Source of the DNA: Nostoc sp. MG11
GTDB lineage: Bacteria > Cyanobacteriota > Cyanobacteriia > Cyanobacteriales > Nostocaceae
Assembly (NCBI RefSeq): GCF_014904695.1
Contig: NZ_JACXXN010000009.1
Span: 124,001-188,000, forward strand
Direction: 5' to 3'
Length of the DNA: 64,000 bases
This document shows, piece by piece, positions 15,314 to 24,530 of the stretch; position 1 is the first letter of the stretch; each line of letters opens with the position of its first letter. Both the position numbers and the translations under genes were made by a program. The notes under the pieces are model-generated. The model had not been told where the DNA came from, ran no database searches, and saw only the letters and a program-made list of their open reading frames with translations.

Positions 15314-17287
15314 TCAGGCAAACATGCCGTCAATAATACCGCGATAGCGTTCGGTGACGACATGTCGCCGAGTTTTCAGTGTTTGTGTCATCATGCCATT
15401 TTCAATGGAAAATGGCTCTAGAATGAGTCTGAACGGCCCAATGCGGTCATCAGGTCGATAGCCTGGACGGTTTTGCACTTCCCGATTCAATTCTCGGCGA
15501 AACAAATCCTGGATTATTTTACTCTCCAGATCAACGACAGTGGTGGATTCTGAGGAAGTTGCTTCGGGTAGACGCAGTTGCAGATTTTGACTTTGTGCCC
15601 ATTTTTCTAAGGCTTCGAGATTGGGGACAATTAAAGCTCCGATGCTGCGTTGATCTTGTCCAACCAGCATAATTTGATCGATGTAGGGCGATCGCAAACA
15701 CGCATCTTCAATCGGCTGCGGCTCGATGTTCTCCCCATTACTCAATACAATCGTATCTTTTGCTCTGCCAGTCAGCACCAATTCGTTTTGTGGTGTCACC
15801 AAACCCAAGTCGCCACTATCAAACCAACCTTCAGCGTCTATTGCTTTGGCTGTCGCTTCTGGATTTTGGTAATAACCTTGCATGATTTGGGGCCCCCTCA
15901 GCAGCACCAATCCCCGCTTACCCAATGGTAAAGGCGCTTTTGTTTCAGGATCTACAATTTTAGCCTCTGTAACAGGGAGTGGTTGTCCTGATGTACCAAT
16001 CATATTTCGCCAAGGACGACGCACATGGGTGACAGGAGAAGTTTCTGTCAAGCCATAACCTTGCAAAATTTGCACACCAATAATTTCAAAAAAGTTATCT
16101 ATGTGTTTTGGAAGCGCACCACCGCCACTAATTACTTGCTTGATTCGTGCTCCTGTTGCTTCTCGTACCTTGGCATAAACCAGTCGTTCTCCCAAAGCAT
16201 GCAGGGGAAATAAAGCAGATGCCAGTATCTTAGCTGCTAATCGCTCGACAGATGAGGCATGAAGATTATCTAAACTCAACCCTTGGGCAATTCGCCGCGC
16301 TTTGATATATTTCTCACTAATACCCAGTAAAAAGTTAATTAAACGTTGCTTGTTTGCCGGTTGTTCGCGGAATTGTTTCTGCACTCCTTCATAAATTGAT
16401 TCCCACAAGCGGGGTACAGCCACCATATAGTGGGGTTTAAATTCTTTTAAATCTCCTTTGAAAGAGCGTAAGTTAGTATAAACTTGCGTACAACCTTGAG
16501 ATAGTAAATAATACTCAACTGTCCGTTCGTAGACGTGCCAAGACGGGAGAATACTGAGAACAATGTCTCCCTGTTGCGGTTGCACTACTGTGCCAAAAGT
16601 TGTCACTTGGTGCATCAAATTGTTATAAGACAGCATTACGCCTTTAGGTTTACCCGTAGTGCCAGAGGTATAAATTAGAGTTGCCAAAGCATCACGTTTT
16701 TGCCTGACTGGTACAAAAGTATCATTTCCCCCAACTTCTATCAACTGTGAAAAATTCAGCACCTTTATGGTTTCCTGTGTTGGTGGTGCTTCATCCGAAA
16801 GTAAAACTATTAGTTGAATGGATAAATCGTTGAGGCGGTCTTGCAGTTTATTTAATGTTTTTAAATCCTCAAGTACCAGGGCCGTACTGCCACTATTGGC
16901 TATGATAAACAGCAGTTCTTCTCGTTCTGCTTGGGAGCTACGCACCGCATCAACTCCTCCAGCCGTCATTATACCTTGATCTGCAATAAACCACCGAGGA
17001 CTGTTGTCAGCAATCAGGGAAATGCGATCGCCAACTTTTACCCCTAATGCTTGCAACCCAGCAGCAAATTTTTGAATTTGCTCTGCTAACTGAGTATAAG
17101 TAATTGTTACTTCTGGTTTCGCATGGGGGTTGTGGAGAACAACAGTATCACCAAATCGCTTTGCTGCTAAAGGCCAAATTTCTGGTAGCGACTCCACATT
17201 TGTATAATCTACCAAACGCTCTAAGGCCTGGCGTTCTCGTTGAGTAATGTTAGATAAAAAAGAATATGCAGGTTGATTTTTTGACAT
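15314..17287 (-). CDS. aas: Long-chain acyl-ACP/acyl-CoA synthetase (AMP-forming)
   Basis: A 657-residue ANL-superfamily enzyme that adenylates free fatty acids and transfers them to ACP or CoA. In cyanobacteria the single enzyme of this class (Synechocystis slr1609 type) recycles fatty acids released from membranes. The AMP-binding P-loop is TLIYTSGTTGKPKGVMLSY; the acyl-site element QGYGLTETSPV and the core hinge WFDSGDLGLVTPQNEL with LTGRAKDTIVLSNGENIEP follow, and the C-terminal catalytic Lys region ends the protein. There is no carrier domain, so it is not part of the NRPS cluster by fusion. The ylqD gene follows. The choice between ACP and CoA as acceptor cannot be made from sequence here. 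Confidence 0.88.
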   Translation of the reverse strand: MSKNQPAYSFLSNITQRERQALERLVDYTNVESLPEIWPLAAKRFGDTVVLHNPHAKPEVTITYTQLAEQIQKFAAGLQALGVKVGDRISLIADNSPRWFIADQGIMTAGGVDAVRSSQAEREELLFIIANSGSTALVLEDLKTLNKLQDRLNDLSIQLIVLLSDEAPPTQETIKVLNFSQLIEVGGNDTFVPVRQKRDALATLIYTSGTTGKPKGVMLSYNNLMHQVTTFGTVVQPQQGDIVLSILPSWHVYERTVEYYLLSQGCTQVYTNLRSFKGDLKEFKPHYMVAVPRLWESIYEGVQKQFREQPANKQRLINFLLGISEKYIKARRIAQGLSLDNLHASSVERLAAKILASALFPLHALGERLVYAKVREATGARIKQVISGGGALPKHIDNFFEIIGVQILQGYGLTETSPVTHVRRPWRNMIGTSGQPLPVTEAKIVDPETKAPLPLGKRGLVLLRGPQIMQGYYQNPEATAKAIDAEGWFDSGDLGLVTPQNELVLTGRAKDTIVLSNGENIEPQPIEDACLRSPYIDQIMLVGQDQRSIGALIVPNLEALEKWAQSQNLQLRLPEATSSESTTVVDLESKIIQDLFRRELNREVQNRPGYRPDDRIGPFRLILEPFSIENGMMTQTLKTRRHVVTERYRGIIDGMFA

Positions 17288-17542
17288 AACACCGTACCAA
17301 AATCTACTATTTTGCTAGTTTTCTAGCTAATTTTGTTATTACGCTACAATATACTTCTTCATTATCCACATTGCCTTTTGTGTTTAATAATTTCAGAAAT
17401 TCATTCGTTATATTCACAAAAATTTATGTTAAGATTCATTTATATAGATTGCAAGCAATAAATTGCCAAAAAATCAATTGCACACAGCTTTGCTTGCAGC
17501 TGATCACAGCTGCCGCCTATTTCTCGCAGGGGGTGATTACCT

Positions 17543-17788
17543 ATGAACTTAATGAATGCGATATTGTTAACACTGGTCAATACTGCCGCTTGTTTAGCAT
17601 TACCTAAGCTCTTAGCTATTCTTCTAGCTCCTAAAGCCAAATCTACTGAACTATCACCGAAGCGTCTCAAACTACAGACAGTTAGAGTAGAACTTACCAG
17701 CTTTCCATATTGTACAGTTTACACATTGACGGGTAGACAATTTTGTAAGTTTAGTCCTCGTTTCTGTGACAAGTGTTCTCCAAACTGA
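17543..17788 (+). CDS. Micro-gene A: 81-residue small hydrophobic-leader protein
   Basis: An 81-residue small protein with a clear ribosome site (AGGGGGTG, 7 bases before ATG 17543). Residues 1-30 are a hydrophobic helix (MNLMNAILLTLVNTAACLAL followed by PKLL) and residues 31-45 a Lys-rich hinge. The last 30 residues contain three cysteines (YCTVY, QFCKF, RFCDKC gives four in all). It is a paralogue of the 55-residue gene 280 bases downstream; the first 31 residues agree at 21 positions although most codons differ. That pattern shows selection on the peptide, not chance. Function unknown; a small membrane or secreted peptide is inferred. A longer overlapping frame from 17371 is judged spurious. 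Confidence 0.7.
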   Translation: MNLMNAILLTLVNTAACLALPKLLAILLAPKAKSTELSPKRLKLQTVRVELTSFPYCTVYTLTGRQFCKFSPRFCDKCSPN

Positions 17789-17791
17789 ATG

Positions 17792-17840
17792 GATAGTTGA
17801 TAGGTAAAGTCTCTCTACTTCTGACTAGTTTTCAACTATC
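17792..17840. repeat. Inverted repeat after micro-gene A
   Basis: GATAGTTGA (17792-17800) is matched by TCAACTATC (17832-17840), a 9-bp perfect stem with a 31-base loop, just after the stop of micro-gene A. It may protect or end that transcript. The rest of 17841-18068 is AT-rich with no gene. Confidence 0.45.
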
Positions 17841-18068
17841 TCTTCAATACGGATTCATTTTTGTTGTTTAAATTCAGTGAAGTATAGAGTCAAAGAGTTT
17901 TTTAGAGAGTTACTATATAAAACTTATGATTACTATAGATAAAAAGATATATTTGGTTAGCTTATATCTAATAAAAGAAATATAAAATATTGCCTTGAAG
18001 CAAGTGTACTATTTATGCCTCAAACTAATAAATAGTACATACTGAACTTTTTTCAAGGTGCATTAGCT

Positions 18069-18236
18069 ATGAATTTGATGGATGGTATATTTCTGACTCT
18101 ACTAAATACTGTTGCCTGCCTTGCGTTACCAAAGTTACTATCTATAATTTCGTCTGCCAAAAGCCAAGGTAATAAGCGATCGCAGTCTATCATGACTTCA
18201 CAGGATTCTAACTCTGAAATTCCCAGTTTTTCATAA
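18069..18236 (+). CDS. Micro-gene B: 55-residue paralogue of micro-gene A
   Basis: A 55-residue small protein, too short for standard gene calls. ATG 18069 is preceded by AAGGTG at the right distance (8-base spacer). The hydrophobic leader MNLMDGIFLTLLNTVACLAL, then PKLL, mirrors micro-gene A position by position, with synonymous changes such as TTA/CTG, TGT/TGC and CCT/CCA. After residue 31 the two diverge: this one ends in a Ser/Asn-rich soluble tail without the cysteines. A HIP1 octamer overlaps codons 36-38. The conserved part is therefore the membrane-type helix and its PKLL border, and the tail is the variable part. Function unknown. Confidence 0.65.
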   Translation: MNLMDGIFLTLLNTVACLALPKLLSIISSAKSQGNKRSQSIMTSQDSNSEIPSFS

Positions 18237-18356
18237 TATTAAGGAGATGCGATCGCTTAGTTGATAGCTTAGTAGTTAATAGTCATGCCAAGAACCTAAC
18301 ATGCGTACAAGTGTGTATGGTTCTTTGTTGTACACAGGAAACCGCAAAAAATAGCA

Positions 18357-19244
18357 CTATTTGGCTACTAGAACCTCATCAAACGCAGTATTTACAGATA
18401 CTTCCCTCCAAGCATCAAGTTCTGCTTTAACCGATTCTAGCTTGGCATTAATCGCATAAATTGCATCTTCTCCAAGGATTAATCTCAGTGGCGGTTGATC
18501 ACTATTAACTGCTTGAATCATTGCCAGAGCTGCTTTTTTTGGATTACCTGGTTCCTCAAAATCTAATTTCATATCCAAGATATCCCGCGCACCTTTACGC
18601 ATCTCACCAATTACTGTTTCATAGTCATTGATTTGGATATCAGCTATGACAAGAGAACGCGTAACAAAATTTGTACGAAATGCACCAGGTTCAACTATTG
18701 TAATTTTGATACCAAGAGGTGTAACTTCTTGAGCTAATGCTTCGGAAATTCCTTCTAGCGCAAATTTAGCACCATTATAGATTCCCGTACCAGGATATGA
18801 CACAAACCCACCTACTGATGAAATATTAAGAATGTGTCCACTGCGTTGTTGTCGCATGTGAGGTAATACTGTCCGTAGTACTTCCAAGGCACCAAAAAAG
18901 TTTGTTTCAAACTGACGGCGAACTCCTTCATCGCTGACTTCTTCTATTGCCCCTAAAATTCCATATCCAGCATTATTAACAAGTACATCAATACGTCCAA
19001 ATTTGGCAATTGCCTGTTTCACTGCTTCTCGTATTTCTTCGGGTTTAGTGACATCAAGTTGCAGCGCTAATGCACGATTCGGCGGAAAGCTTGCCACTAA
19101 ATCTTCTATATGCTGTGGGTTCCTTGCCGTTAACACCACAGTCTCACCCTGCTCAAGCACTGTTTCTGCTAATGCTCGACCTAAGCCTTTCGAGCTACCA
19201 GTAATAAACCATATCCGTGTTTGAGAAACTGAGGATATTGCCAT
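18357..19244 (-). CDS. Short-chain dehydrogenase, left edge of the biosynthetic cluster
   Basis: A 295-residue SDR with all classical motifs: TGSSKGLG cofactor loop, an Arg after VVLTARN favouring NADP, NNAG, the serine in NISSVGGF and the active-site YNGAK. The C-terminal 60 residues extend beyond the minimal fold, as in the DHRS/retinol-dehydrogenase-like group. A strong GGAGAA site precedes ATG 19242-19244. It is 129 bases from the MbtH gene on the same strand and may be the last gene of the cluster, where it could reduce a ketone or oxidise an alcohol of the product. It could also be an unrelated neighbour. Confidence 0.85.
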   Translation of the reverse strand: MAISSVSQTRIWFITGSSKGLGRALAETVLEQGETVVLTARNPQHIEDLVASFPPNRALALQLDVTKPEEIREAVKQAIAKFGRIDVLVNNAGYGILGAIEEVSDEGVRRQFETNFFGALEVLRTVLPHMRQQRSGHILNISSVGGFVSYPGTGIYNGAKFALEGISEALAQEVTPLGIKITIVEPGAFRTNFVTRSLVIADIQINDYETVIGEMRKGARDILDMKLDFEEPGNPKKAALAMIQAVNSDQPPLRLILGEDAIYAINAKLESVKAELDAWREVSVNTAFDEVLVAK

Positions 19245-19373
19245 AGAAATTCTCCATTTTTAACAAGCGTTACTAAGCTAAAAAACTTGACATTGCAGCA
19301 GCAGAAAAATGCTTATATCTTGTGAGTGAGCATACAAAACCCATCCAGATAAGTGATTTCAACGTGCATCTAC

Positions 19374-19601
19374 TTACTGGATGTTGCCAGATGTGTCCTG
19401 CATCTGCTTCCGAAGACTAAGCGGCCTCATATCAGTCCAGACTTCTTTGATGTAATCTAGACATTCTTGCTTTAAACCATTTTTTCCGACATCCTTCCAA
19501 CCAAGAGGGCTTTCGCGCTCAGATGGCCAAATGGAATACTGTTCTTCGTGATTAATTACAACTTTGTAAATTGTTGTGTCTTCTTTGTCATTTTGATACA
19601 T
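19374..19601 (-). CDS. MbtH-family NRPS partner protein
   Basis: A 75-residue MbtH-like protein, the small chaperone that binds adenylation domains and is often required for their activity. The signature runs [13 protein letters not shown], then a Gly-Trp ([10 protein letters not shown]), [19 protein letters not shown], with the invariant Trp residues of the family. The length fits. It serves the NRPS genes upstream in the same direction; being one copy near the end of a long unit it could assist all the A domains, at least three of which are seen in this window. A ribosome site AAAGG precedes the ATG. It is separated from the MATE gene by 101 bases. Confidence 0.93.
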   Translation of the reverse strand: MYQNDKEDTTIYKVVINHEEQYSIWPSERESPLGWKDVGKNGLKQECLDYIKEVWTDMRPLSLRKQMQDTSGNIQ

Positions 19602-19702
19602 AATTAACCTTTTGGTATTTAATTAAACATGCCTTGTAATCTGGCGCTAACTTTAATAATTGGTGCGGAAAAATTTAATTATTATATTAGTTTTATATCT
19701 AA

Positions 19703-21076
19703 CTATTTACTCTCTTGAACTTTAAGCAAATTCAAATACTTAAATTCCAAAACTGTTAGTACCAATATAATTAACATAAATAAAATATCTGCTAAAAACA
19801 TTCCATAATATATGCCTCTGACACCTGAGATTCGAGAAAAGAATAGTATCATCGGCACAGTTAAGATTATACTTCTTAGCAAAATTACTACTAATACAGT
19901 TTTACCTTTGCCTATGGATAGAAAAAGAGTATTGCTAAAGAATGCTACAGACCATATTGGCATTAGTATACTGAGAATTCTAAAATTTAGCAGGTCATCT
20001 TGTGTAAAATTTACGCTTGGCAGAATTAGACCCAAAAATGTCCTTGGAGATAATTGTAAAGGCAACCAAATTAATATTAATAAAATAGTTCCAATAATTG
20101 CAAAAGTCAAGTATGCTTTTTTGATCCTTTCATAATTTTTTGCGCCGTAATTCATTCCAATTATAGGTTGTAATGCTTGTGCAAAACCAATAATGGGAAT
20201 AAATACAATTGATGTCAGTTTTCCCGTTGCTCCAAAGAAAGCAATATCACTGTTTGTTCCGTAGTAAGAAATTAAATTAAAAATTACAAAATCTTGAATC
20301 AATATGGTTACTGGATAAAATAATTCTGATATTCCAACGGATAGAATTGCACGTAGTAAGTCTATGGCGATCGCTAAATTTTTAAAATTAACTGAAATAG
20401 AACTTTTACCAGAAACAAAATAACCTAAGTTGGCAATACTATAAACAACCATCGCCATAACTGTCGCCAGAGCGATCCCTTGAATTCCCCAATGAAATAC
20501 ACTGATGAATATATAATTTAATATAATATTAATAACGACAAAAAGCCAGTCAAATATTGTGCTTAACCGAATCTTTCCTTCTGATTTTATAACTTGATTA
20601 CAAGCTTCCGCTATGATCAAAAATACTGATCCTAGTATATAGATCTTAAAATATTTTGTACCTTCTAAAGCAACTTCACCACTTCCTCCAATGAATACAA
20701 TTAATTCTTCACTAAAGCTGTAACCAATAATTGTGATGAAAAATGAGATGACAACACTCATCACAATTAAGTTGCTAAGTATTTTGGACTGAGTTTTGAT
20801 ATCTCCAGAACCAATAGCTCGACTAATAACAGAAGCAGAACCTACCCCAACTAACAGGGCAAATCCGTTTACTATACTTGTAAATGGCAGTGCAAGTGAA
20901 ATCCCAGCTAAAGCAGTTTCACCAATGAATCTTCCTGCAAACAAAGCATCAATAAAAGTGTTTAAACTAAGCATCAATATCCCCAAAGTACTGGGAATAG
21001 ATAACTTAAACATCAGCTTAATAAGATTACCTTGAAGGATTTCATTTGTAATTTGAGATTGTTTTTGTGAAGTCAT
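19703..21076 (-). CDS. MATE-family multidrug/metabolite exporter
   Basis: A 457-residue integral membrane transporter with 12 predicted hydrophobic helices in two halves, as in MATE (NorM/DinF) proteins that expel cationic or amphipathic compounds against Na+ or H+. The N-terminal half contains STLGILMLSLNTFIDALFAGR, the helix-1 MATE signature with its Asp, and the second half ELFYPVTILIQDFVIFNL. Its place inside the cluster, 25 bases downstream of the sucrase-ferredoxin-like gene, suggests it exports the product. The product is predicted to carry free amines from diaminobutyrate, which would suit a cation exporter. The family is clear; the cargo is inferred. Confidence 0.9.
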   Translation of the reverse strand: MTSQKQSQITNEILQGNLIKLMFKLSIPSTLGILMLSLNTFIDALFAGRFIGETALAGISLALPFTSIVNGFALLVGVGSASVISRAIGSGDIKTQSKILSNLIVMSVVISFFITIIGYSFSEELIVFIGGSGEVALEGTKYFKIYILGSVFLIIAEACNQVIKSEGKIRLSTIFDWLFVVINIILNYIFISVFHWGIQGIALATVMAMVVYSIANLGYFVSGKSSISVNFKNLAIAIDLLRAILSVGISELFYPVTILIQDFVIFNLISYYGTNSDIAFFGATGKLTSIVFIPIIGFAQALQPIIGMNYGAKNYERIKKAYLTFAIIGTILLILIWLPLQLSPRTFLGLILPSVNFTQDDLLNFRILSILMPIWSVAFFSNTLFLSIGKGKTVLVVILLRSIILTVPMILFFSRISGVRGIYYGMFLADILFMLIILVLTVLEFKYLNLLKVQESK

Positions 21077-21101
21077 TTTTTAGTTTTTGGATCATTTCTG
21101 T

Positions 21102-22133
21102 TTACTCAACTTTAATCAAACGGCTAACGTGATACTGCCTCACTACTTCTAACTCCATCTCTTTTGCTGAGTTAAATGCACTCATGACGTCACCACAGAC
21201 TTCTACTCTGGCTTCATAAGCACCTGATGTACTACCATCTGGAACTGCAAAATCAATACGAACTTCTGCCCAGTCAGCATCCTGTCCTTGGGCAACATTT
21301 TCCATCGCCAGCACTTTGCCTGCTTTCAAGTAATCTAGCCAACTCCAACTAGACTGCATCCAAATTTCGCGTTCAGCATTTTGCTCAAATTCACTTAAAC
21401 CAGTCCATCCTCGATAGTATTGACGCAAGCCAAAAACTGAACCATTTCGCTGCACCAATAAATCCAATACATCTGGCTCTAAATGTCCCCATAAATGACC
21501 TTGGGGTAAATCAACTAAGGTAGGAGCAAATTGATGACCACCAAAATGAGTTGTTTGCCAAATTCTTAACTTTCCATTAGAAGCAGGAGCATATTCTTTA
21601 CGTAATCGTCGATAGATAAGAGTCCCAAATCTGCCACAAGCAAGGTCAACTTGAGCATGGGTACAAACCATAAGTTCACGAATGTGACTCGTTTTGTGTT
21701 GATATTGCTGAAATTCCGATAAATCGTTAGGTTGGTGCATTAACTGCTTAAATATTGCTGTCACCAAAGCAACGGTTTCGCTTTCTGGAACAATAAACTC
21801 CTGTTTCTCAAACTGAGAAAACAGCTTTGCAGGACGGTAGTAGTAGAACAGGCGGGTAAAACCAGGATAAGAATACTCGCCATCAGGAGCAATTAGCATC
21901 GGTTTCAACTTAACCCCATGCTTAAAAATTAACTCTTCAAATAAACCCATCAATGATTTAATAGTTGGATTTTTTTGAAATATTTCTTGCGGCCAAGGTT
22001 GGGCAACTTCCACAATCAACCAATAATCGTAAGTACCTGCTGTCCCAATTAGATCTTCTCCATTAGCTTTAGAAACCAAGGAACAAAAACGACAGTCACT
22101 TATGAGAAATTGGTGAGTATGTTGAGTTGGCAT
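21102..22133 (-). CDS. Sucrase/ferredoxin-like Fe-S protein (Apd1/Aim32-like)
   Basis: A 343-residue protein of the sucrase-ferredoxin-like family, with thioredoxin-fold domains that in Apd1/Aim32 carry a [2Fe-2S] cluster held by two Cys and two His. The likely ligands are visible: CTHAQVDLACGRFG offers two cysteines and THFGGHQFAPTLVDLP offers the HxxxH pair; CRFC near the N-terminus is a further pair. The C-terminal 90 residues form an extra domain. In cyanobacteria these proteins are usually uncharacterised. Its place between a P450/SDR block and the MATE gene makes a redox-donor role for the P450 an attractive inference, but ferredoxins elsewhere in the genome could do that too. Confidence 0.82.
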   Translation of the reverse strand: MPTQHTHQFLISDCRFCSLVSKANGEDLIGTAGTYDYWLIVEVAQPWPQEIFQKNPTIKSLMGLFEELIFKHGVKLKPMLIAPDGEYSYPGFTRLFYYYRPAKLFSQFEKQEFIVPESETVALVTAIFKQLMHQPNDLSEFQQYQHKTSHIRELMVCTHAQVDLACGRFGTLIYRRLRKEYAPASNGKLRIWQTTHFGGHQFAPTLVDLPQGHLWGHLEPDVLDLLVQRNGSVFGLRQYYRGWTGLSEFEQNAEREIWMQSSWSWLDYLKAGKVLAMENVAQGQDADWAEVRIDFAVPDGSTSGAYEARVEVCGDVMSAFNSAKEMELEVVRQYHVSRLIKVE

Positions 22134-22188
22134 ATTTACTATCTCTGCTCTAGCTGTTTTTCAAAAATAATGAAATAGCGATAAATTA

Positions 22189-23076
22189 CTAATCAAATCC
22201 CATTCCTTTTTGCATATCCTTGTATAAGTTGTCATAAAAATATTGATGCGGTACCAATCTTTTATACAAGGCATATAGCCTAAGTTCCCATGATGATTGT
22301 GTGACAAAATATTGTCTTTTAGGTTTTCTAGCTTCCAGAGCCTCCAAAATTGTATTTGCCACTTTTTCAGGTGGTAAACCTGTGCTGCGATTGTCCTCTA
22401 CTGCTCCTTGCATATATATTTTGTAATTTTTGCCATATATAGCTTTAGTTTCGGGTAACATATTAGCTAATGTTTCCTGGTAACTAGCTTCTACTTTGTT
22501 AGCCTGTTCTGGGGTTACTATTCCCCCTGGTAAGATAGAAATAACCTCAATTCCACTAGAGGATAATTCCATTCGTAAAGAATCTGTAATTGCCTCGATC
22601 GCAAATTTTGAAGCAGATAAGAGACTTCTATAAGGTAGAGCTAATCTGCCACAAATCGCGCTGATATTAATGATTCGACCTTTAGCTTGTCGGATCATTG
22701 GCAAGAATGCTTGGGTAACTGCAATTTGACCGATAACATTTACTTCAAAATTCCATCGGATGTCATCTATCGGAATACATTCGAGTGGCCCATCTACTGC
22801 TACAACTGCATTATTAATTAAGGCAAATAATCCTTCATCGCCAACTGCTAATGAGACAAATTCGCTAGCAGATTTAATTTCTTCTGCTTTTGTGATGTCC
22901 ATAATAATTGGTGTTAAATTACCAGATGCAGCCTGCTTTAGTGAATGTGCATCTTTCTCTGTGCGAACTCCAGCAAAAACGCGATATCCTTGTTTGGCTA
23001 GTAAAAGTGCGGTTACTCGACCTAAACCTGTAGATGTTCCTGTGATGACGACTGTGCCTTTATTAGTGTTATTCAT
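22189..23076 (-). CDS. SDR-fold protein with missing catalytic tyrosine
   Basis: A 295-residue SDR-like protein. The cofactor loop is TGTSTGLG and the NNAV motif replaces NNAG. The active-site YxxxK is LSASK: Lys157 is kept, but the Tyr four residues before it is Leu153, encoded by TTA. The serine before it (NISAICGR) is present. A classical SDR without this Tyr cannot do normal acid-base catalysis, so it may have a structural or non-reductase role, or use the nearby Tyr of PYRSL. It lies 68 bases from the P450 and 55 from the Fe-S gene, clearly in the operon. The length and C-terminal extension match the 11beta-HSD/retinol-dehydrogenase-like branch. Confidence 0.85.
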   Translation of the reverse strand: MNNTNKGTVVITGTSTGLGRVTALLLAKQGYRVFAGVRTEKDAHSLKQAASGNLTPIIMDITKAEEIKSASEFVSLAVGDEGLFALINNAVVAVDGPLECIPIDDIRWNFEVNVIGQIAVTQAFLPMIRQAKGRIINISAICGRLALPYRSLLSASKFAIEAITDSLRMELSSSGIEVISILPGGIVTPEQANKVEASYQETLANMLPETKAIYGKNYKIYMQGAVEDNRSTGLPPEKVANTILEALEARKPKRQYFVTQSSWELRLYALYKRLVPHQYFYDNLYKDMQKGMGFD

Positions 23077-23144
23077 GTCTTTTTATGTCTAGAAAGGGTA
23101 AATTTAGAAATATAAGTAACGAAATGAAAAATCAAATTCACTGG

Positions 23145-24530
23145 CTAAACTAAACCAGCAGTTAATGGTTGCGATTGTCCTTGATCTTGACGGCGATCGC
23201 GCATGACCATTTTCACACCACTTGCAGGAGAACAAATCAAACCTGCGAATTTGGGACGTTCTGGGCGCTTACTAACTAACTCTAATTGATAGCCTGAAAG
23301 AATCGTTGCTAATACAAGTTTCATTTCAAATAGGGCAAAAGTTCCGCCAATACACACACGATAACCGCCACCAAATGGCAGAAATTCGTAAGGAGAAAAT
23401 TGTTTTTCTAAAAAGCGCTCTGGTCGAAATTCCTTTGGATTTGGATATAAATCATTACGCTGATGCGTCGAATAAATATTACCAATAAGTATCGTACCCG
23501 GATGCAGTTCGTACCCCATGATTTCAACGGTCGATTCTACCAACCTGGGAAATGTAAACAACTGAGTTGGATAAATTCGCAAAACTTCATTACATACAGC
23601 ACTGAGGTAGGGGAGTGCAATAATGCTCATGGGGTCTGGATTTTGACCAAGACTATCAAGTTCTTTTAGTAGTTTTTCTCGAATATCTTTTAAACGGTGA
23701 ATCCAGTATAAAGACCAACTAATAGCAGTCCCAGAAGCATCAGCAGCGGCAAATATAGGTGATAACAAAAGGTCACGCACCTCTTCATTGCTTAATAATT
23801 CACCTGTTTCATCACGAGCAAATATCAAATCACAAAGTATATCAGTGCGTGAAAAATCTGCTTGTTTGCGACGTTCTTCGACTTCAGTAGATAGTAACTG
23901 AAAAAGTTCTCGTTGTAGGTGAAGAAGATATCCATGTGGACTCCATCTACCTAAATCTTTTTCTGGAAAAATATTGCTAAGAATTTTAACTATAAGAGAT
24001 TGTCTATCGAGTTTAAGCAAAGATGCAAATAAATGCTTGATTTTGTCATAGCGTTCTCCTTTATATAAACCGATTACCCGCTCTATACCTACTTGAAAGG
24101 TAATATCTTCAATGACCGAGTATGCAACAAAAGGTTTTCCAACCACTTGTTTACTCATCATCTTTTCTGTGAGTTCACAGATACCTCGCCCACAGGCTTG
24201 CATCCGCGTTCCATGAAAAGCCTGCATTAGAAGCTTACGCCGATTTTTATGAATTAAACCATCAAGTTGCAGAACTCCTTGATTTCCAGTTATAAATGCG
24301 AAATCTTGATTCAACGCACCTGTAGCGGAAATTTCCTTGGTATTTGTGAAAATCTCTTTTATTCCTGAAGGATTGCTGATGTAAACAATTGGTGTAGAGC
24401 CAGACATTACAGTCACGATATCACCATAATGTTTGGAAATAGCATCCAGATAACTAAAGGGATTAACCTCAAATTGCAAACCTAGTAGCCATAAGGGTGT
24501 TTTCGGCCCTGGGGGTGGGGGTAGTTTCAT
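23145..24530 (-). CDS. Cytochrome P450, CYP110-like
   Basis: A 461-residue soluble P450 monooxygenase. The opening MKLPPPPGPKTPLWLLGLQ is typical of cyanobacterial CYP110 proteins, which act on fatty acids, terpenes and related chains. The haem-binding loop is FLPFGGGYRVCIGG with the axial Cys; the ExxR motif is NEVLRIYP; PERF is at RPERFLEKQF. The I-helix reads AAADASGTAISW: the usual AGx(D/E)TT has Asp kept, Ala for the first Thr and Ser for the second. It shares its ATG with the stop of the terminal NRPS (TGATG), so it is translated with that enzyme and very likely oxidises its product or intermediate. The Fe-S protein two genes on may donate electrons. Confidence 0.92.
   Translation of the reverse strand: MKLPPPPGPKTPLWLLGLQFEVNPFSYLDAISKHYGDIVTVMSGSTPIVYISNPSGIKEIFTNTKEISATGALNQDFAFITGNQGVLQLDGLIHKNRRKLLMQAFHGTRMQACGRGICELTEKMMSKQVVGKPFVAYSVIEDITFQVGIERVIGLYKGERYDKIKHLFASLLKLDRQSLIVKILSNIFPEKDLGRWSPHGYLLHLQRELFQLLSTEVEERRKQADFSRTDILCDLIFARDETGELLSNEEVRDLLLSPIFAAADASGTAISWSLYWIHRLKDIREKLLKELDSLGQNPDPMSIIALPYLSAVCNEVLRIYPTQLFTFPRLVESTVEIMGYELHPGTILIGNIYSTHQRNDLYPNPKEFRPERFLEKQFSPYEFLPFGGGYRVCIGGTFALFEMKLVLATILSGYQLELVSKRPERPKFAGLICSPASGVKMVMRDRRQDQGQSQPLTAGLV

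Noticed and set aside
17371-17607. A 78-codon plus-strand frame overlapping micro-gene A
   Set aside because: It has no ribosome site and its composition looks random, while the overlapping frame from 17543 has a ribosome site and a conserved paralogue.
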